64,000 bases of DNA from Chromatiaceae bacterium (GTDB lineage Bacteria > Pseudomonadota > Gammaproteobacteria > Chromatiales > Chromatiaceae), in assembly GCA_024235395.1 (NCBI GenBank), contig JACKMK010000003.1, positions 1,030,761 to 1,094,760 of the forward strand, given 5' to 3'. Below the pieces are notes generated by a model. That model had not been told where the DNA came from. It worked only from the letters and a program-made list of their open reading frames with translations, and did not search any database. A program made the translations under genes and the position numbers. This document shows, in pieces, positions 16,847-25,748 of the stretch. How positions within the stretch are numbered: the stretch's first letter is position 1; each line of letters begins with the position of its first letter.

Positions 16847-17313
16847 GTGTTTCTCTTGTCGAGGTCGTCGTCCAGCAGCGAGGCGGCGGTCTTGAGCGTG
16901 GCCGTATCGACGTTCAGGGATTGCTCGGCGCGCCGGCGCCGTATCGTACGAATCAGCAGTGCGACGCCGATCAGCAGGATCACGAATGGGCCGCCCCACA
17001 GCAGCAGGGTGTTGCTGTTCAGCGGTGGCCGGTACAGCACGAACTCACCGTAGCGGTCGACCATATAGTCGGCGATCTCCCGCTCGGTCTTGTCCTGCTT
17101 CACCATTTCATACGTCTTGCGCCGCAGATCGACGGCCAGTTCCGCGTTCGAGTCGGCGAGGTTCTGGTTCTGGCAGACCAGGCAACGCAACTCCGCGATC
17201 AGCTTGGTGTAGCGCGCCTCCTGCTCGGCGCTGTCGAACTCGTGGACTTCGACTCGAGCGTTCGCAGCGGCCGTCAGCAACACGACCAGGATTGCGGCAG
17301 TGAATCGCTTCAT
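16843..17313 (-). CDS. ccmH: CcmH, apocytochrome c thiol oxidoreductase subunit
   Basis: A 156-aa protein with a signal peptide/TM at the N terminus, the redox motif LRCLVCQNQ (Cys about 44 and 47) and a C-terminal TM (about 105-125, LLLWGGPFVILLIGVALL). It reduces or presents the CXXCH thiols of apocytochrome c in the periplasm. It overlaps ccmG and ccmI by 4 nt each, so it is translationally coupled. Confidence 0.95.
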   Translation of the reverse strand: MKRFTAAILVVLLTAAANARVEVHEFDSAEQEARYTKLIAELRCLVCQNQNLADSNAELAVDLRRKTYEMVKQDKTEREIADYMVDRYGEFVLYRPPLNSNTLLLWGGPFVILLIGVALLIRTIRRRRAEQSLNVDTATLKTAASLLDDDLDKRNT

Positions 17314-17855
17314 GAAGGGCTCCGCTGGGCAAAGTACGGCTTGAACTTCTCTTCCCAGACCCGCGGATGGACCGCGCCGGTGTGTTTCTCGCGCACCACG
17401 CCGTCGGCATCGATCAGGAAGGTTTCGGGGGCGCCGTACACACCCCAGTCGATGACCGCGTCGCTGTTCGGGTCGAAACCGACCTTCAGGAAGGGATTGC
17501 CCATGCGTGCGAGCATCGCGCGCGCCTCGGCGGCATCGTCACGCCAGTTGATGCCGATGATCGGCACCTGCTCGCGCTGTGCGAGGTGCAACAGGTACTC
17601 GTGCTCCTTCCAGCATTCCGGGCACCAGGTGCCCCAGACGTTGAGCAGCCAGGGCTTCCCGCGCATGTCCGCCGAACGCACCGACTGCGACGGGTCTAAC
17701 AGGTCGGGGAGGGCGAACTCGGGCGCGGCCCGGCCGATGAACTGGGTCGGTACGTCACGCGGGTTGTATTCACCCTCGTTCATCTTGTCCAACGTGAACC
17801 AGAAAAGTCCGGCCAGGGCGAGAAACAGCGCCAGAGGAATGACCGCACGGTTCAT
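17310..17855 (-). CDS. ccmG: CcmG/DsbE thioredoxin-like protein
   Basis: A 181-aa membrane-anchored thioredoxin. The N-terminal TM is about residues 5-22; a thioredoxin fold with active site WCPEC (in VWGTWCPECWKEH) and the cis-Pro region GVYGAPETFLID follows. It passes electrons to apocytochrome c thiols. ATG at 17855 overlaps the ccmF TGA by 4 nt. The Glu between the cysteines fits the CcmG-type acidic active site. Confidence 0.95.
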   Translation of the reverse strand: MNRAVIPLALFLALAGLFWFTLDKMNEGEYNPRDVPTQFIGRAAPEFALPDLLDPSQSVRSADMRGKPWLLNVWGTWCPECWKEHEYLLHLAQREQVPIIGINWRDDAAEARAMLARMGNPFLKVGFDPNSDAVIDWGVYGAPETFLIDADGVVREKHTGAVHPRVWEEKFKPYFAQRSPS

Positions 17856-19810
17856 GCGCGGGCCTCTGCCGCCTGCGCGGAACGTGCGCGCCGTGCCAGG
17901 GTCCGGTAGCGCCGATCGGTCGCCGCCAGCCCACCGCCGATCGCCATCAGCAGTCCGCCCAGCCACAGCCAGCGCACGAAGGGTTTGTGGTAGATGCGCA
18001 GGCTCCAGGCGCCCTTGCCGAGGTCTTCGCCGAGCGCGACGAACAGGTCGCGCGTAAGACCGGGGTCGATCGCCGCTTCGGTCATCGGCATCGTCTGCAC
18101 GAAGTAGATGCGCTTCTCGGGGTGCATCTCGGCGACCGGTTCACCGTCTTGGGTCGCGGTCAAGTGGCCCCGGTAGGCATTGTAGTTCGGCCCCTTGGAG
18201 GTCTCGACACTATGAAATTCAAACCGGTATCCGCCCAGTTCGTAGGCCTCGCCGGGCGCCAGACGGATGTCCTTTTCGGTCGAGTACAGCGAGGTGAGGG
18301 TCACGCCGACGATGAACACCGCCATGCCGAGATGACCGAGCACCATGCCCCAGAAACCGCGCGGCACGTGCCGCAGATTGTAGTGCGGGCGCAGCCGGTC
18401 GAGGATCGCAGCGACCGTCGAGCCGAGCACCCATAGGGCCAGCACCACGCCGGCGGCCGCCTGCCACATGAACTCCGGGGTCAGCAGGCTGGCATAGGCG
18501 ATGCCGACGACCAGCGCGACGATCGCCGGGATCCGCAGCTTGGGCCACAGGTTGGTGAAGCTGTCGCGTTTCCAGCGTGCCAGGGTGCCGATCCCGACCA
18601 GCAGTGCGAGTGGTGCCGTCAGCGGGATGAACACGCTGTTGAAATACGGAGGTCCTACCGAGATCTTGCCGAGTTCGAGGGCGTCGACCGCCAGCGGATA
18701 GAGCGTGCCGAGCAGAATGCTGGTCGCCGCGACGACCAGCAGCACGTTGTTCAGCAAAAGCCCGGTCTCGCGCGACAACAGCTCGAAGCGCACGCTGCTC
18801 TTGATCTGGTTCGCGCGCACCGCGTACACGGTCAGCGACGAGCCGACCACGGTCATCAGGAACAGCAGGATGAACACGCCGCGTTCGGGGTCGGAGGCGA
18901 AGGCGTGCACCGAGGTCAGCACCCCGGAGCGGACCAGGAAGGTGCCGAGCAGGCTCAGCGAAAACGTGAAGATCGCCAGCAACACCGTCCAGGCCTTGAA
19001 TGCGCCGCGCTTCTCGGTGACCGCCAGCGAATGCATCAGCGCGGTACCCACCAGCCACGGCATGAACGAGGCGTTTTCGACCGGATCCCAGAACCACCAG
19101 CCGCCCCAGCCCAGCTCGTAGTACGCCCACCAGCTGCCCAGGGTGATGCCGAGCGTCAGGCACAGCCAGGCCATGTTGGTCCAGGGGCGCGACCAGCGCG
19201 CCCAGGCCGCGTCGAGGCGCCCGCCGAGCATTGCCGCGACGGCAAACGCGAAGGGCACCGCGAAGCCGACATAGCCCATGTAGAGCATCGGGGGGTGCAC
19301 GATCAGGCCGAAATCCTGCAGCAGGGGGTTGAGGTCGCGGCCGTCGGCCGGCGGCATCGGCAGGCGGTCAAACGGGTTCGAGGTCATCAACATGAACAAC
19401 AGGAAGCCGACCGCGATCAGGCCCAGCACCGACAACACGCGCGCGATCATCACCAGTGGAATGCTGCGACTGAACAGCGTGACCGCGGTGGTCCACAGTG
19501 ACAGCACCAGTGCCCACAGCAGCAGGGAGCCTTCATGGCCGCCCCAGACGGCGGAGAACAGGTACTGGGTGGGCAGCTGGGTGTTGGAGTTCTGGGCGAC
19601 GTAGGCGACGCTGAAGTCGTGGGTCAGAAAGCTGTACGTCAGCAGGCCGAAGGCGGTCGCGACGAACAGCAGTTGCAGGCGCGCGACCGGCGCCGCCAGT
19701 AGCATCCAGTTGGTGATCCCCCTTTGTGCACCGATCAGCGGAAATATCGCTAGAATCGCGGACAGTGACAGGGCGATGAGCAGTGCGATCTGGCCGAGTT
19801 CAGGTATCAC
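17852..19810 (-). CDS. ccmF: CcmF, haem lyase subunit
   Basis: A 652-aa polytopic membrane protein, start GTG (MIPELGQIALL) overlapping the ccmE stop by 4 nt. It carries the tryptophan-rich WWD segment (GGWWFWDPVENASFMPWL), conserved periplasmic histidines (VHPPMLYMGY, MHS) and about 15 TM helices. CcmF ligates haem delivered by CcmE to apocytochrome c. The length is that of full CcmF. Confidence 0.97.
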   Translation of the reverse strand: MIPELGQIALLIALSLSAILAIFPLIGAQRGITNWMLLAAPVARLQLLFVATAFGLLTYSFLTHDFSVAYVAQNSNTQLPTQYLFSAVWGGHEGSLLLWALVLSLWTTAVTLFSRSIPLVMIARVLSVLGLIAVGFLLFMLMTSNPFDRLPMPPADGRDLNPLLQDFGLIVHPPMLYMGYVGFAVPFAFAVAAMLGGRLDAAWARWSRPWTNMAWLCLTLGITLGSWWAYYELGWGGWWFWDPVENASFMPWLVGTALMHSLAVTEKRGAFKAWTVLLAIFTFSLSLLGTFLVRSGVLTSVHAFASDPERGVFILLFLMTVVGSSLTVYAVRANQIKSSVRFELLSRETGLLLNNVLLVVAATSILLGTLYPLAVDALELGKISVGPPYFNSVFIPLTAPLALLVGIGTLARWKRDSFTNLWPKLRIPAIVALVVGIAYASLLTPEFMWQAAAGVVLALWVLGSTVAAILDRLRPHYNLRHVPRGFWGMVLGHLGMAVFIVGVTLTSLYSTEKDIRLAPGEAYELGGYRFEFHSVETSKGPNYNAYRGHLTATQDGEPVAEMHPEKRIYFVQTMPMTEAAIDPGLTRDLFVALGEDLGKGAWSLRIYHKPFVRWLWLGGLLMAIGGGLAATDRRYRTLARRARSAQAAEARA

Positions 19811-20265
19811 AGCGGCTTGCTCCCCGGATGACGTTCACCCATCTTGCCGGATTTCTCCAGCGCGGCCGCGACCTCCGGCGGCATGTAGTTCTCGTCGTGC
19901 TTGGCCAGGACCTCCTCGGCGACGAACACGTTGTCGGGGCCCATACGCCCCTGCGCGATCACTCCCTGGCCTTCGGCGAACAGGTCGGGCAGGATGCCGG
20001 AGTAGGCGACGGTGACCCGCTGCGCCATGTCGGTGACGACAAAGTTGACCGTGAGGTCACCCTCTTTGCGCTGCACGCTGCCCTGCTCGACCAGGCCGCC
20101 GAGGCGGAAGATGTGGTTGGCCGGGGCCTTGCCCTCGGCGACCTCGGTCGGCGAGAAGAAATACGACAGGTTGCCTTCCAGCGCGTTCAGCACCAGGTAG
20201 GTGGCCAGACCCAGTGCGGCCAGTCCGACCACGATAATGCCCAGGCGTTTGTGTCTGGCTTTCAT
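19807..20265 (-). CDS. ccmE: CcmE, periplasmic haem chaperone
   Basis: A 152-aa protein with an N-terminal TM anchor (about 8-27), an OB-fold domain and the covalent haem-binding motif AKHDENYMPPE (His about 122). It accepts haem from CcmC and passes it to CcmF. Overlaps of 4 nt with ccmD and ccmF. Confidence 0.97.
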   Translation of the reverse strand: MKARHKRLGIIVVGLAALGLATYLVLNALEGNLSYFFSPTEVAEGKAPANHIFRLGGLVEQGSVQRKEGDLTVNFVVTDMAQRVTVAYSGILPDLFAEGQGVIAQGRMGPDNVFVAEEVLAKHDENYMPPEVAAALEKSGKMGERHPGSKPL

Positions 20266-20429
20266 TGATTGACCTCCTGCTCGAGCCGGGTGAGGCGCGA
20301 GATACGTTTGCGAATCTGCCGCGAGCGACCGCGCAACAGCAGCGGTTCGCCGATCATGAACAGCGCTGTCACGCCGAACGAACCCCAGACATACAGGCCG
20401 TAGCCACCCATGTGAAAGAACTCGGCCAT
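20262..20429 (-). CDS. ccmD: CcmD, small haem-exporter protein
   Basis: A 55-aa protein beginning MAEFFHMGGYGLYVWGS, one TM helix and a basic cytosolic tail (RGRSRQIRKRISRL). CcmD holds CcmC and CcmE together in the haem handover complex. An upstream ATG at 20480 is in frame, but the start at 20429, one base after the ccmC stop, fits the family. Confidence 0.93.
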   Translation of the reverse strand: MAEFFHMGGYGLYVWGSFGVTALFMIGEPLLLRGRSRQIRKRISRLTRLEQEVNQ

Positions 20430-20430
20430 G

Positions 20431-21180
20431 TCACATACCCTCTTCGGCGAGTTCGCGAACCCAGCTGGTGCTGCGTTCACGTTCGAGTATCACGGTGCGC
20501 ACGCGCGCCATCGACACGGCGATTGCATAAGCCCAGAAGCCCAGCGTCATGATCAGCATCGTGATCAGCATCGTCTCGTCCATCGAGGACTTCTCGTTCA
20601 TCTTGATCGTCGCGCCCTGGTGCAGGGTGTTCCACCATTTCACCGAGTAATAAATGATCGGCACATTGACGACCCCGACCAGCAACAGGATCGCGCTCGC
20701 GCGGTCGGCACGCCGCGGATCGTCGATCGCCGAGCGCAGCGCCATGTAACCCATGTAGAGGAACAGCAGGATCAGTTCGGAAGTGATGCGCGCGTCCCAG
20801 ACCCACCAGGCGCCCCACATCGGTTTGCCCCAGAACGAGCCGGTCCACAACGACAGGAACGCGAACATCGCGCCAGTCGGGGCCAGTGACTGGGCCATCA
20901 TCGCCGACAGCCGGGTGTTGAAGACCAGGCCCAGCGCCGCCCAGCCGGCCATCACCAGGTAGATGAACATCGACATCCACGATGCCGGCACATGCACGAA
21001 GATGATCCGGTAGCCCTCACCCTGTTTGTAGTCGGTCGGCGCGACGAAGAAGCTCATATACAGCCCGATCGCAATCAGCACGACTGCGATCACCGCGGAA
21101 ACCAGGGAGATCTTGCGGGCCAGCGGATAGAACGTGGCCGGCGAGGAAAATTTGAACCAGTTGATCAGTCGGTTTGCCAT
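20431..21180 (-). CDS. ccmC: CcmC, haem-handling membrane protein
   Basis: A 249-aa protein with six TMs and the WWD motif WGAWWVWDARITSELILL flanked by conserved histidines (VHVPASWMS). It loads haem onto CcmE. It is separated from ccmB by a 220-nt gap, the only large gap in the operon, so a second promoter is possible. Confidence 0.97.
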   Translation of the reverse strand: MANRLINWFKFSSPATFYPLARKISLVSAVIAVVLIAIGLYMSFFVAPTDYKQGEGYRIIFVHVPASWMSMFIYLVMAGWAALGLVFNTRLSAMMAQSLAPTGAMFAFLSLWTGSFWGKPMWGAWWVWDARITSELILLFLYMGYMALRSAIDDPRRADRASAILLLVGVVNVPIIYYSVKWWNTLHQGATIKMNEKSSMDETMLITMLIMTLGFWAYAIAVSMARVRTVILERERSTSWVRELAEEGM

Positions 21181-21400
21181 CGTGCCTCGAATAATGTCTA
21201 AGGGCAGCGCGTGTGTCGGTGACCCCGGTCACCTTCGCGGGTTCCGCCTGGGAACCCGGTATTGTGCCGCAATTTTTCAGCAATTCCTTGAGCTGGATAG
21301 CTTTTTTGTGTTTCGTCGGCCTCGGGCCCGGCCCGGGCGGCTAAGCCTACCGAACACACTGGACCGGCGCAAAAGCCGCAAGTTCACGCCGGGCGGACAT
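21181..21400 (-). other. Gap inside the ccm operon with two palindromes
   Basis: Between ccmB and ccmC there is a 220-nt non-coding stretch. It contains GTGACC/GGTCAC (about 21218-21231) and an 8-bp hairpin GGGTTCC/GGAACCC (about 21239-21258). Neither is followed by a T-tract on the minus strand, so they are more likely regulatory or processing elements than a terminator. No ORF seen. Confidence 0.4.
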
Positions 21401-22069
21401 TCAGTCCTCGGCGACCCGCAGTGCCGCCGCTGTCGCCAGCGGGGCGAGCACCAGGCTCGCCACCAGGATCGCGGCCAGCATCGACAGGTGCGACTGTCCG
21501 CCGAGTCCCGATACGGTCGCCTCGACCGCCCCGGCACCGAAGATCAACACCGGGATGTACAGCGGCAACACCAGCAGTGCGAGGAGCACGCCACCGGAAC
21601 GCAACCCCAGCGTCAGCGCGGCGCCGATCGCGCCGATCAGGCTGAGCGTGGGCGTCCCCAGCAACAGCGATACGATCAGGGTGCGCAGGCCCTCCCACGA
21701 CAGGTCGTATTGCAGCCCCAGCACCGGTGACATCGCGACCAGCGGCAGACCGCTGACCAGCCAGTGTGCCATGACCTTGCCGACCACCAGCAGGGACACC
21801 GGCTGCGGCGTCAGCAGCATCTGCTCCAGCGTGCCATCGCGATGGTCGGCGGAGAAGATCTGCTCCAGTGCGAGCATCGACGCCAGCAGCGCGCCGACCC
21901 AGACGATCCCCGGCGCGATCAGACGCAAGGTCTCCGGTTCCGGTCCGATGCCGAGCGGGAACAGGCTGACGACGATCGCGAAGAAGATCAGGGTCGTGAA
22001 GATGTCCGAGCGACGCCGCATCGCGATCGTGAGGTCGCGCCGGATGATCCACAGCAGGGGTTCAAGCAT
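21401..22069 (-). CDS. ccmB: CcmB, ABC-type haem maturation permease
   Basis: A 222-aa protein with six TM helices, the start MLEPLLWIIRRDLTIAMRRR and the family segment FSADHRDGTLEQMLLTPQP. With CcmA and CcmC it forms the ABC complex that releases holo-CcmE. Its ATG at 22069 lies 8 nt inside the end of ccmA. An upstream in-frame ATG at 22105 is less likely. Confidence 0.95.
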   Translation of the reverse strand: MLEPLLWIIRRDLTIAMRRRSDIFTTLIFFAIVVSLFPLGIGPEPETLRLIAPGIVWVGALLASMLALEQIFSADHRDGTLEQMLLTPQPVSLLVVGKVMAHWLVSGLPLVAMSPVLGLQYDLSWEGLRTLIVSLLLGTPTLSLIGAIGAALTLGLRSGGVLLALLVLPLYIPVLIFGAGAVEATVSGLGGQSHLSMLAAILVASLVLAPLATAAALRVAED

Positions 22070-22712
22070 GTGCCTGACCCAGCGTGACGGTACGCGTATG
22101 AGCACCGATCATCGCCACCTCCTGGTGGGTGGTGACGACCGCGATTCCGCCGCCCTCGACGTGTCCGCGGATCACGTCCTGCAGCAGCTGCACCGCGGCG
22201 ACGTCGAGCGCGGTGAAGGGCTCGTCGAGAATCCAGACCCGCGCCTCGTTGGCCAGCAGGCGGGCCAGCGCCACACGCCGTTTCTGTCCCTGTGACAGGT
22301 GCTTGCTAGGCAGGTCTTCGTGGCCACGCAGGCCGATCTCGCCGAGGATCTCCCAGGCCCGCTGTTCGCTCAGGCTGAAGCCGTCGAGCACCGCGGCGAT
22401 GCGCAGGTTTTCGACCGCCGTCAGATCGCCCTTGATGCCGTTCAGGTGGCCGAGGTACAGCAGGTGGCGTGAGTATTCTTCGCGCAGGGTGCGGATGTTC
22501 TCGCCGCGCCAGCGCACGGTGCCCGATTCGGGCAGCAGCAGGCCGGCCAGTGCGCGCAGCAGCGTGGTCTTGCCGCTGCCGTTGCGTCCCTTGAGGTGCA
22601 GCAGTTCGCCGCCATTGATCGTGAAACTGAGGTCGGTGAACAGCACGCGGTCACCGCGCACACAGCTCAGTTGGTCGATCTCCAGGGCGGCGCTGGCGCT
22701 CGCGTCGTTCAT
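22062..22712 (-). CDS. ccmA: CcmA, ABC transporter ATPase for cytochrome c maturation
   Basis: A 216-aa ATPase with Walker A GRNGSGKTT, signature LSQGQKRRVALARLL, Walker B VWILDEP and the H-loop TTHQEV. It powers release of haem-loaded CcmE. First gene of the operon. ATG at 22712; the gap to the divergent nrdJ (22864) holds the operon promoter. Confidence 0.96.
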   Translation of the reverse strand: MNDASASAALEIDQLSCVRGDRVLFTDLSFTINGGELLHLKGRNGSGKTTLLRALAGLLLPESGTVRWRGENIRTLREEYSRHLLYLGHLNGIKGDLTAVENLRIAAVLDGFSLSEQRAWEILGEIGLRGHEDLPSKHLSQGQKRRVALARLLANEARVWILDEPFTALDVAAVQLLQDVIRGHVEGGGIAVVTTHQEVAMIGAHTRTVTLGQAHA

Positions 22713-22863
22713 CGTTCGACTGTTTCGGCACATAAAGAGTCGCAATTCTACACGAAAGGCGGCTCTGCCCGGTGGCGCCGCCGTGCTTGACCGCAGTGCC
22801 CGGCTGCCCGATTTTTAGAACAGAGCGGGCCGTCGGCCTGGCAACCGCGGACGAGGAGGCGGC

Positions 22864-24705
22864 GTGGGCGAGTCACCTTTTGCCACTGAGCTCGCCGAGC
22901 ACATCTGGCGGACCAAGTACCGACACGCCGGTGAGTCGGCGGACCGCGACATCGGTGACACCTGGCAGCGGGTCGCCGACGCGCTGGCATCGGCCGAGGG
23001 CGGGGATGCGGACACCTGGCGGCAGCGCTTTCTGGCCATTCTGCAGGATTTCCGGTTTCTGCCCGGCGGTCGGGTGCTGGCCGGGGCGGGCACGGAACAG
23101 CGGGTGACGCTGTTCAACTGCTTCGTGATGGGGCGGATCGAGGACAGCGTCGAACACATCTTCGACAGCCTCAAGGAAGGGGCGGTGACACTGCAGGCCG
23201 GCGGCGGGGTCGGTTATGACTTCTCGACGCTGCGCCCGGCCGGCAGCGTGGCCCGTGCCAGTGGGCGCATCGCCTCGGGGCCGGTCTCGTTCATGCATAT
23301 CTGGGATGCGATGTGCGGCACCATCCTGTCCACCGGGGCGCGGCGTGGCGCAATGATGGCGACCCTGCGCTGTGACCACCCCGATATCGAGCGTTTCATC
23401 GATGCCAAGCGGGATCCCGGTGCGCTGCGACGGTTCAACCTCTCGGTGCAGGTCAGCGATGCGTTCATGCAGGCGGTCGCTGCCGACGACGACTGGCCGC
23501 TGGTGTTTCCGGAGGCGGCGCTGGCCCCGGAGCGGGGCCAGCCGTCAGGGGGTTCGGTGGTGCGTCGCTGGTCCGGCGACGACGGCCCGGTAGCATGCCG
23601 GGTACTGCGTTCGGTGTCGGCACGTGCCTTGTGGTCGAAGATCATGCGCGCGACCTACGACTGGGCCGAGCCCGGCGTGCTGTTCGTCGACCAGATCAAT
23701 CGCTGGAACAATCTCGCCTATTGCGAACAGATCAGCGCCTCGAACCCCTGCGGCGAGCTGCCGTTGCCGCCCTACGGCGCCTGCGATCTCGGTTCGATCA
23801 ACCTGACGCGGTTCGTGCAGGCCCCGTTCAGTCCGGACGCGCGTCTCGATCTCGACGCCGTCGCCGAGACCGTCCGTGTCGCCGTGCGTCTGCTCGACAA
23901 TGTCATCGACGTATCGCGTTTTCCGCTTGAGCGGCAGGCCGCCGAGGCGCGCGGCAAGCGCCGCATCGGACTCGGTGTGACCGGGCTGGCCGACGCGCTG
24001 ATCATGCTCGGCGCGCATTACGCCCAACCGTCCGCGCGCAAGCTGGCAGCACACATGATGGCTACCGTGTGCCACAGTGCCTACCGCGCGTCGGTCGAAC
24101 TGGCGCGCGAGAAGGGCAGCTTTCCGATGTTCGAGCGCGATGCCTATCTCGCCGGCCTTTTCGTACGGAGCCTGCCCGAAGACATCCGGACCGGGATCGC
24201 TGCGCACGGGATCCGCAACAGCCATCTGCTGGCGATCGCGCCTACCGGCACCATCAGCCTGCTGGCCGACAATGTGTCCAGCGGGATCGAGCCGGTGTTC
24301 GACTTCTTCTGCTCCCGCCGGGTGCTCACCGCCGACGGAGGCCATCGCATGTTCGACGTCGAAGACCGCGCGCACGCACTGTGGCGGTTGCGCGCCGGCA
24401 GCGCGGCCCGTCTGCCCGGGCAGTTCGTCAATGCGTTCGACATCGCGCCGCATGACCACCTGGCGATGCAGGCGGCGCTCCAGCCGTATGTCGACAGTGC
24501 GATCTCCAAGACCATCAATGTCCCCGCCGACTATCCGTTCGCCGAGTTCCAGGCGCTGTACGAACTGGCGCACCGCAGCGGGCTCAAGGGGTGCACGACC
24601 TTTCGGCCCAATCCGGTCACCGGCGAGATCCTCGGCCGCCGTCGCCCGCAGGCGGCATTGCAGCCGGGTGGGCACTGCTGCACCCTGGACCGGGAAGCGG
24701 ACTGA
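22864..24705 (+). CDS. nrdJ: Adenosylcobalamin-dependent (class II) ribonucleotide reductase
   Basis: A 613-aa protein from a GTG with GAGGAGG upstream. It shows the class II signature FLPGGRVLAGAG, LFNCFVM (substrate-side Cys), GGGVGYDFSTLRP, the radical-site motif SNPCGE, PTGTISLLADN and a C-terminal Cys pair (GHCCTLD) for electron delivery. It makes deoxynucleotides using B12 and needs no oxygen, fitting anaerobic growth. No ATP-cone is visible at the N terminus. It is divergent from ccmA and followed by a CRP/FNR gene that could regulate it. No cobalamin riboswitch is recognisable upstream. Confidence 0.95.
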   Translation: MGESPFATELAEHIWRTKYRHAGESADRDIGDTWQRVADALASAEGGDADTWRQRFLAILQDFRFLPGGRVLAGAGTEQRVTLFNCFVMGRIEDSVEHIFDSLKEGAVTLQAGGGVGYDFSTLRPAGSVARASGRIASGPVSFMHIWDAMCGTILSTGARRGAMMATLRCDHPDIERFIDAKRDPGALRRFNLSVQVSDAFMQAVAADDDWPLVFPEAALAPERGQPSGGSVVRRWSGDDGPVACRVLRSVSARALWSKIMRATYDWAEPGVLFVDQINRWNNLAYCEQISASNPCGELPLPPYGACDLGSINLTRFVQAPFSPDARLDLDAVAETVRVAVRLLDNVIDVSRFPLERQAAEARGKRRIGLGVTGLADALIMLGAHYAQPSARKLAAHMMATVCHSAYRASVELAREKGSFPMFERDAYLAGLFVRSLPEDIRTGIAAHGIRNSHLLAIAPTGTISLLADNVSSGIEPVFDFFCSRRVLTADGGHRMFDVEDRAHALWRLRAGSAARLPGQFVNAFDIAPHDHLAMQAALQPYVDSAISKTINVPADYPFAEFQALYELAHRSGLKGCTTFRPNPVTGEILGRRRPQAALQPGGHCCTLDREAD

Positions 24706-24891
24706 GGCGGTGCACAAAGACGAAACCCCTTGCGGCGTGAGGGTTCTCGCGTATACCGCCACACCGGCTTGTCATAATATAAACGGTTAGCCGCGTGCCC
24801 CGGGGCTGCCCTCGTGTCGCCCGCTTTCCATGCGACGGGTCGTTACGGTGCCCCGTCAGTTTCCGGTCACAGATCAGGAGAAGCGCGACTC

Positions 24892-25647
24892 GTGCCGAAA
24901 AACAACCCGACGACCGAGATACGCCAGTCACCCGTCAGGTGCACCGATTGCCCGGTGCGCCAGAAGGCCCTGTTCCAGGTGGTGGCAGAAGACTATCTGT
25001 CCGACGCCGAGTCGCGGCGCACGGGACAGTACGAGATCGCCGCACGCAGTGAGCTGTACCGCGAATCCTCGTTGGCCAACATGGCCTACACCCTGTTCGA
25101 GGGATGGCTGCTGTTGTACCGCACCCATTCCGATGGCAGTCGGCAGGGACTGCGTGTCGCGTTGCCGGGCGATTTCGTCGGCTACGCCGCGTTGTCGCAG
25201 GAGAACTACACGCACAGCGCGCTGGCGATCACCGACGTGGTGGTGTGCGGATTCTCGCAGGCCGATCTGCACGCGATGATCGACCGGCATGCCGACATCG
25301 GGCGCCGCATCACATCGATCCAGGGTGACGATCTCGTGAAATGTGAGTCGCATATTCTCGGCCTCGGTCGGAAATCGGCCGAGCAGCGGATCGCGTTCGC
25401 CGTCGCTGATCTCTTCCACCGCCTGGATCAGCGCGGGCAAGTGGACCACGCGAACCGGCGAATGCCGTTTCCTCTCACCCAGGAGATGCTCGGCGAACTC
25501 ACGGGGTTGACGCCGGTGCACACCAACCGGGTGCTGCGCAAGCTGCGCAGCGAAGGCGTGATGAGCTGCGACCGCCAGCGTATCGATGTCCACGATCTCT
25601 CGCGCCTGTCCGAAATCGGTGAATACACGCCCAAACGCGCCGGCTGA
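24892..25647 (+). CDS. CRP/FNR-family transcription regulator
   Basis: A 251-aa protein, preferred GTG start (AGGAG 11 bases upstream); an in-frame ATG at 24814 is possible. An N-terminal CTDC pair (about 17-20) is followed by a cyclic-nucleotide-binding-like beta barrel (about 45-150) and a winged helix (LTQEMLGELTGLTPVHTNRVLRKLRSEG, split here by the recognition helix). FNR needs four cysteines for its Fe-S cluster; only the CxxC, VVVCGF and VKCES cysteines are present, at unusual spacing. It is not classical FNR. The ligand is unknown. It lies between nrdJ and cytochrome c. Confidence 0.88.
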   Translation: MPKNNPTTEIRQSPVRCTDCPVRQKALFQVVAEDYLSDAESRRTGQYEIAARSELYRESSLANMAYTLFEGWLLLYRTHSDGSRQGLRVALPGDFVGYAALSQENYTHSALAITDVVVCGFSQADLHAMIDRHADIGRRITSIQGDDLVKCESHILGLGRKSAEQRIAFAVADLFHRLDQRGQVDHANRRMPFPLTQEMLGELTGLTPVHTNRVLRKLRSEGVMSCDRQRIDVHDLSRLSEIGEYTPKRAG

Positions 25648-25682
25648 CCTGGCGTGCGGTATCCCCCGATAATCTAAACCGC

Positions 25683-25688
25683 TATAAT
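25683..25688 (+). promoter_or_regulatory. -10 element upstream of the dihaem cytochrome gene
   Basis: A perfect TATAAT, 61 bases before the GTG start. The hexamer at 17-bp spacing upstream (TATCCC) is a poor -35, so an activator may be needed. A 6-bp hairpin (about 25690-25709) follows in the leader. Confidence 0.5.
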
Positions 25689-25748
25689 CGCCCGGAATTT
25701 TTCGGGCGCTGCCCGCCTTGCCGAACGACATTCCGAGGAGCGACTACC

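Noticed and set aside
22713..22863. Cobalamin riboswitch upstream of nrdJ
   Set aside because: The 151-nt gap is too short for it with the ccmA promoter and no B12-box motif is visible.
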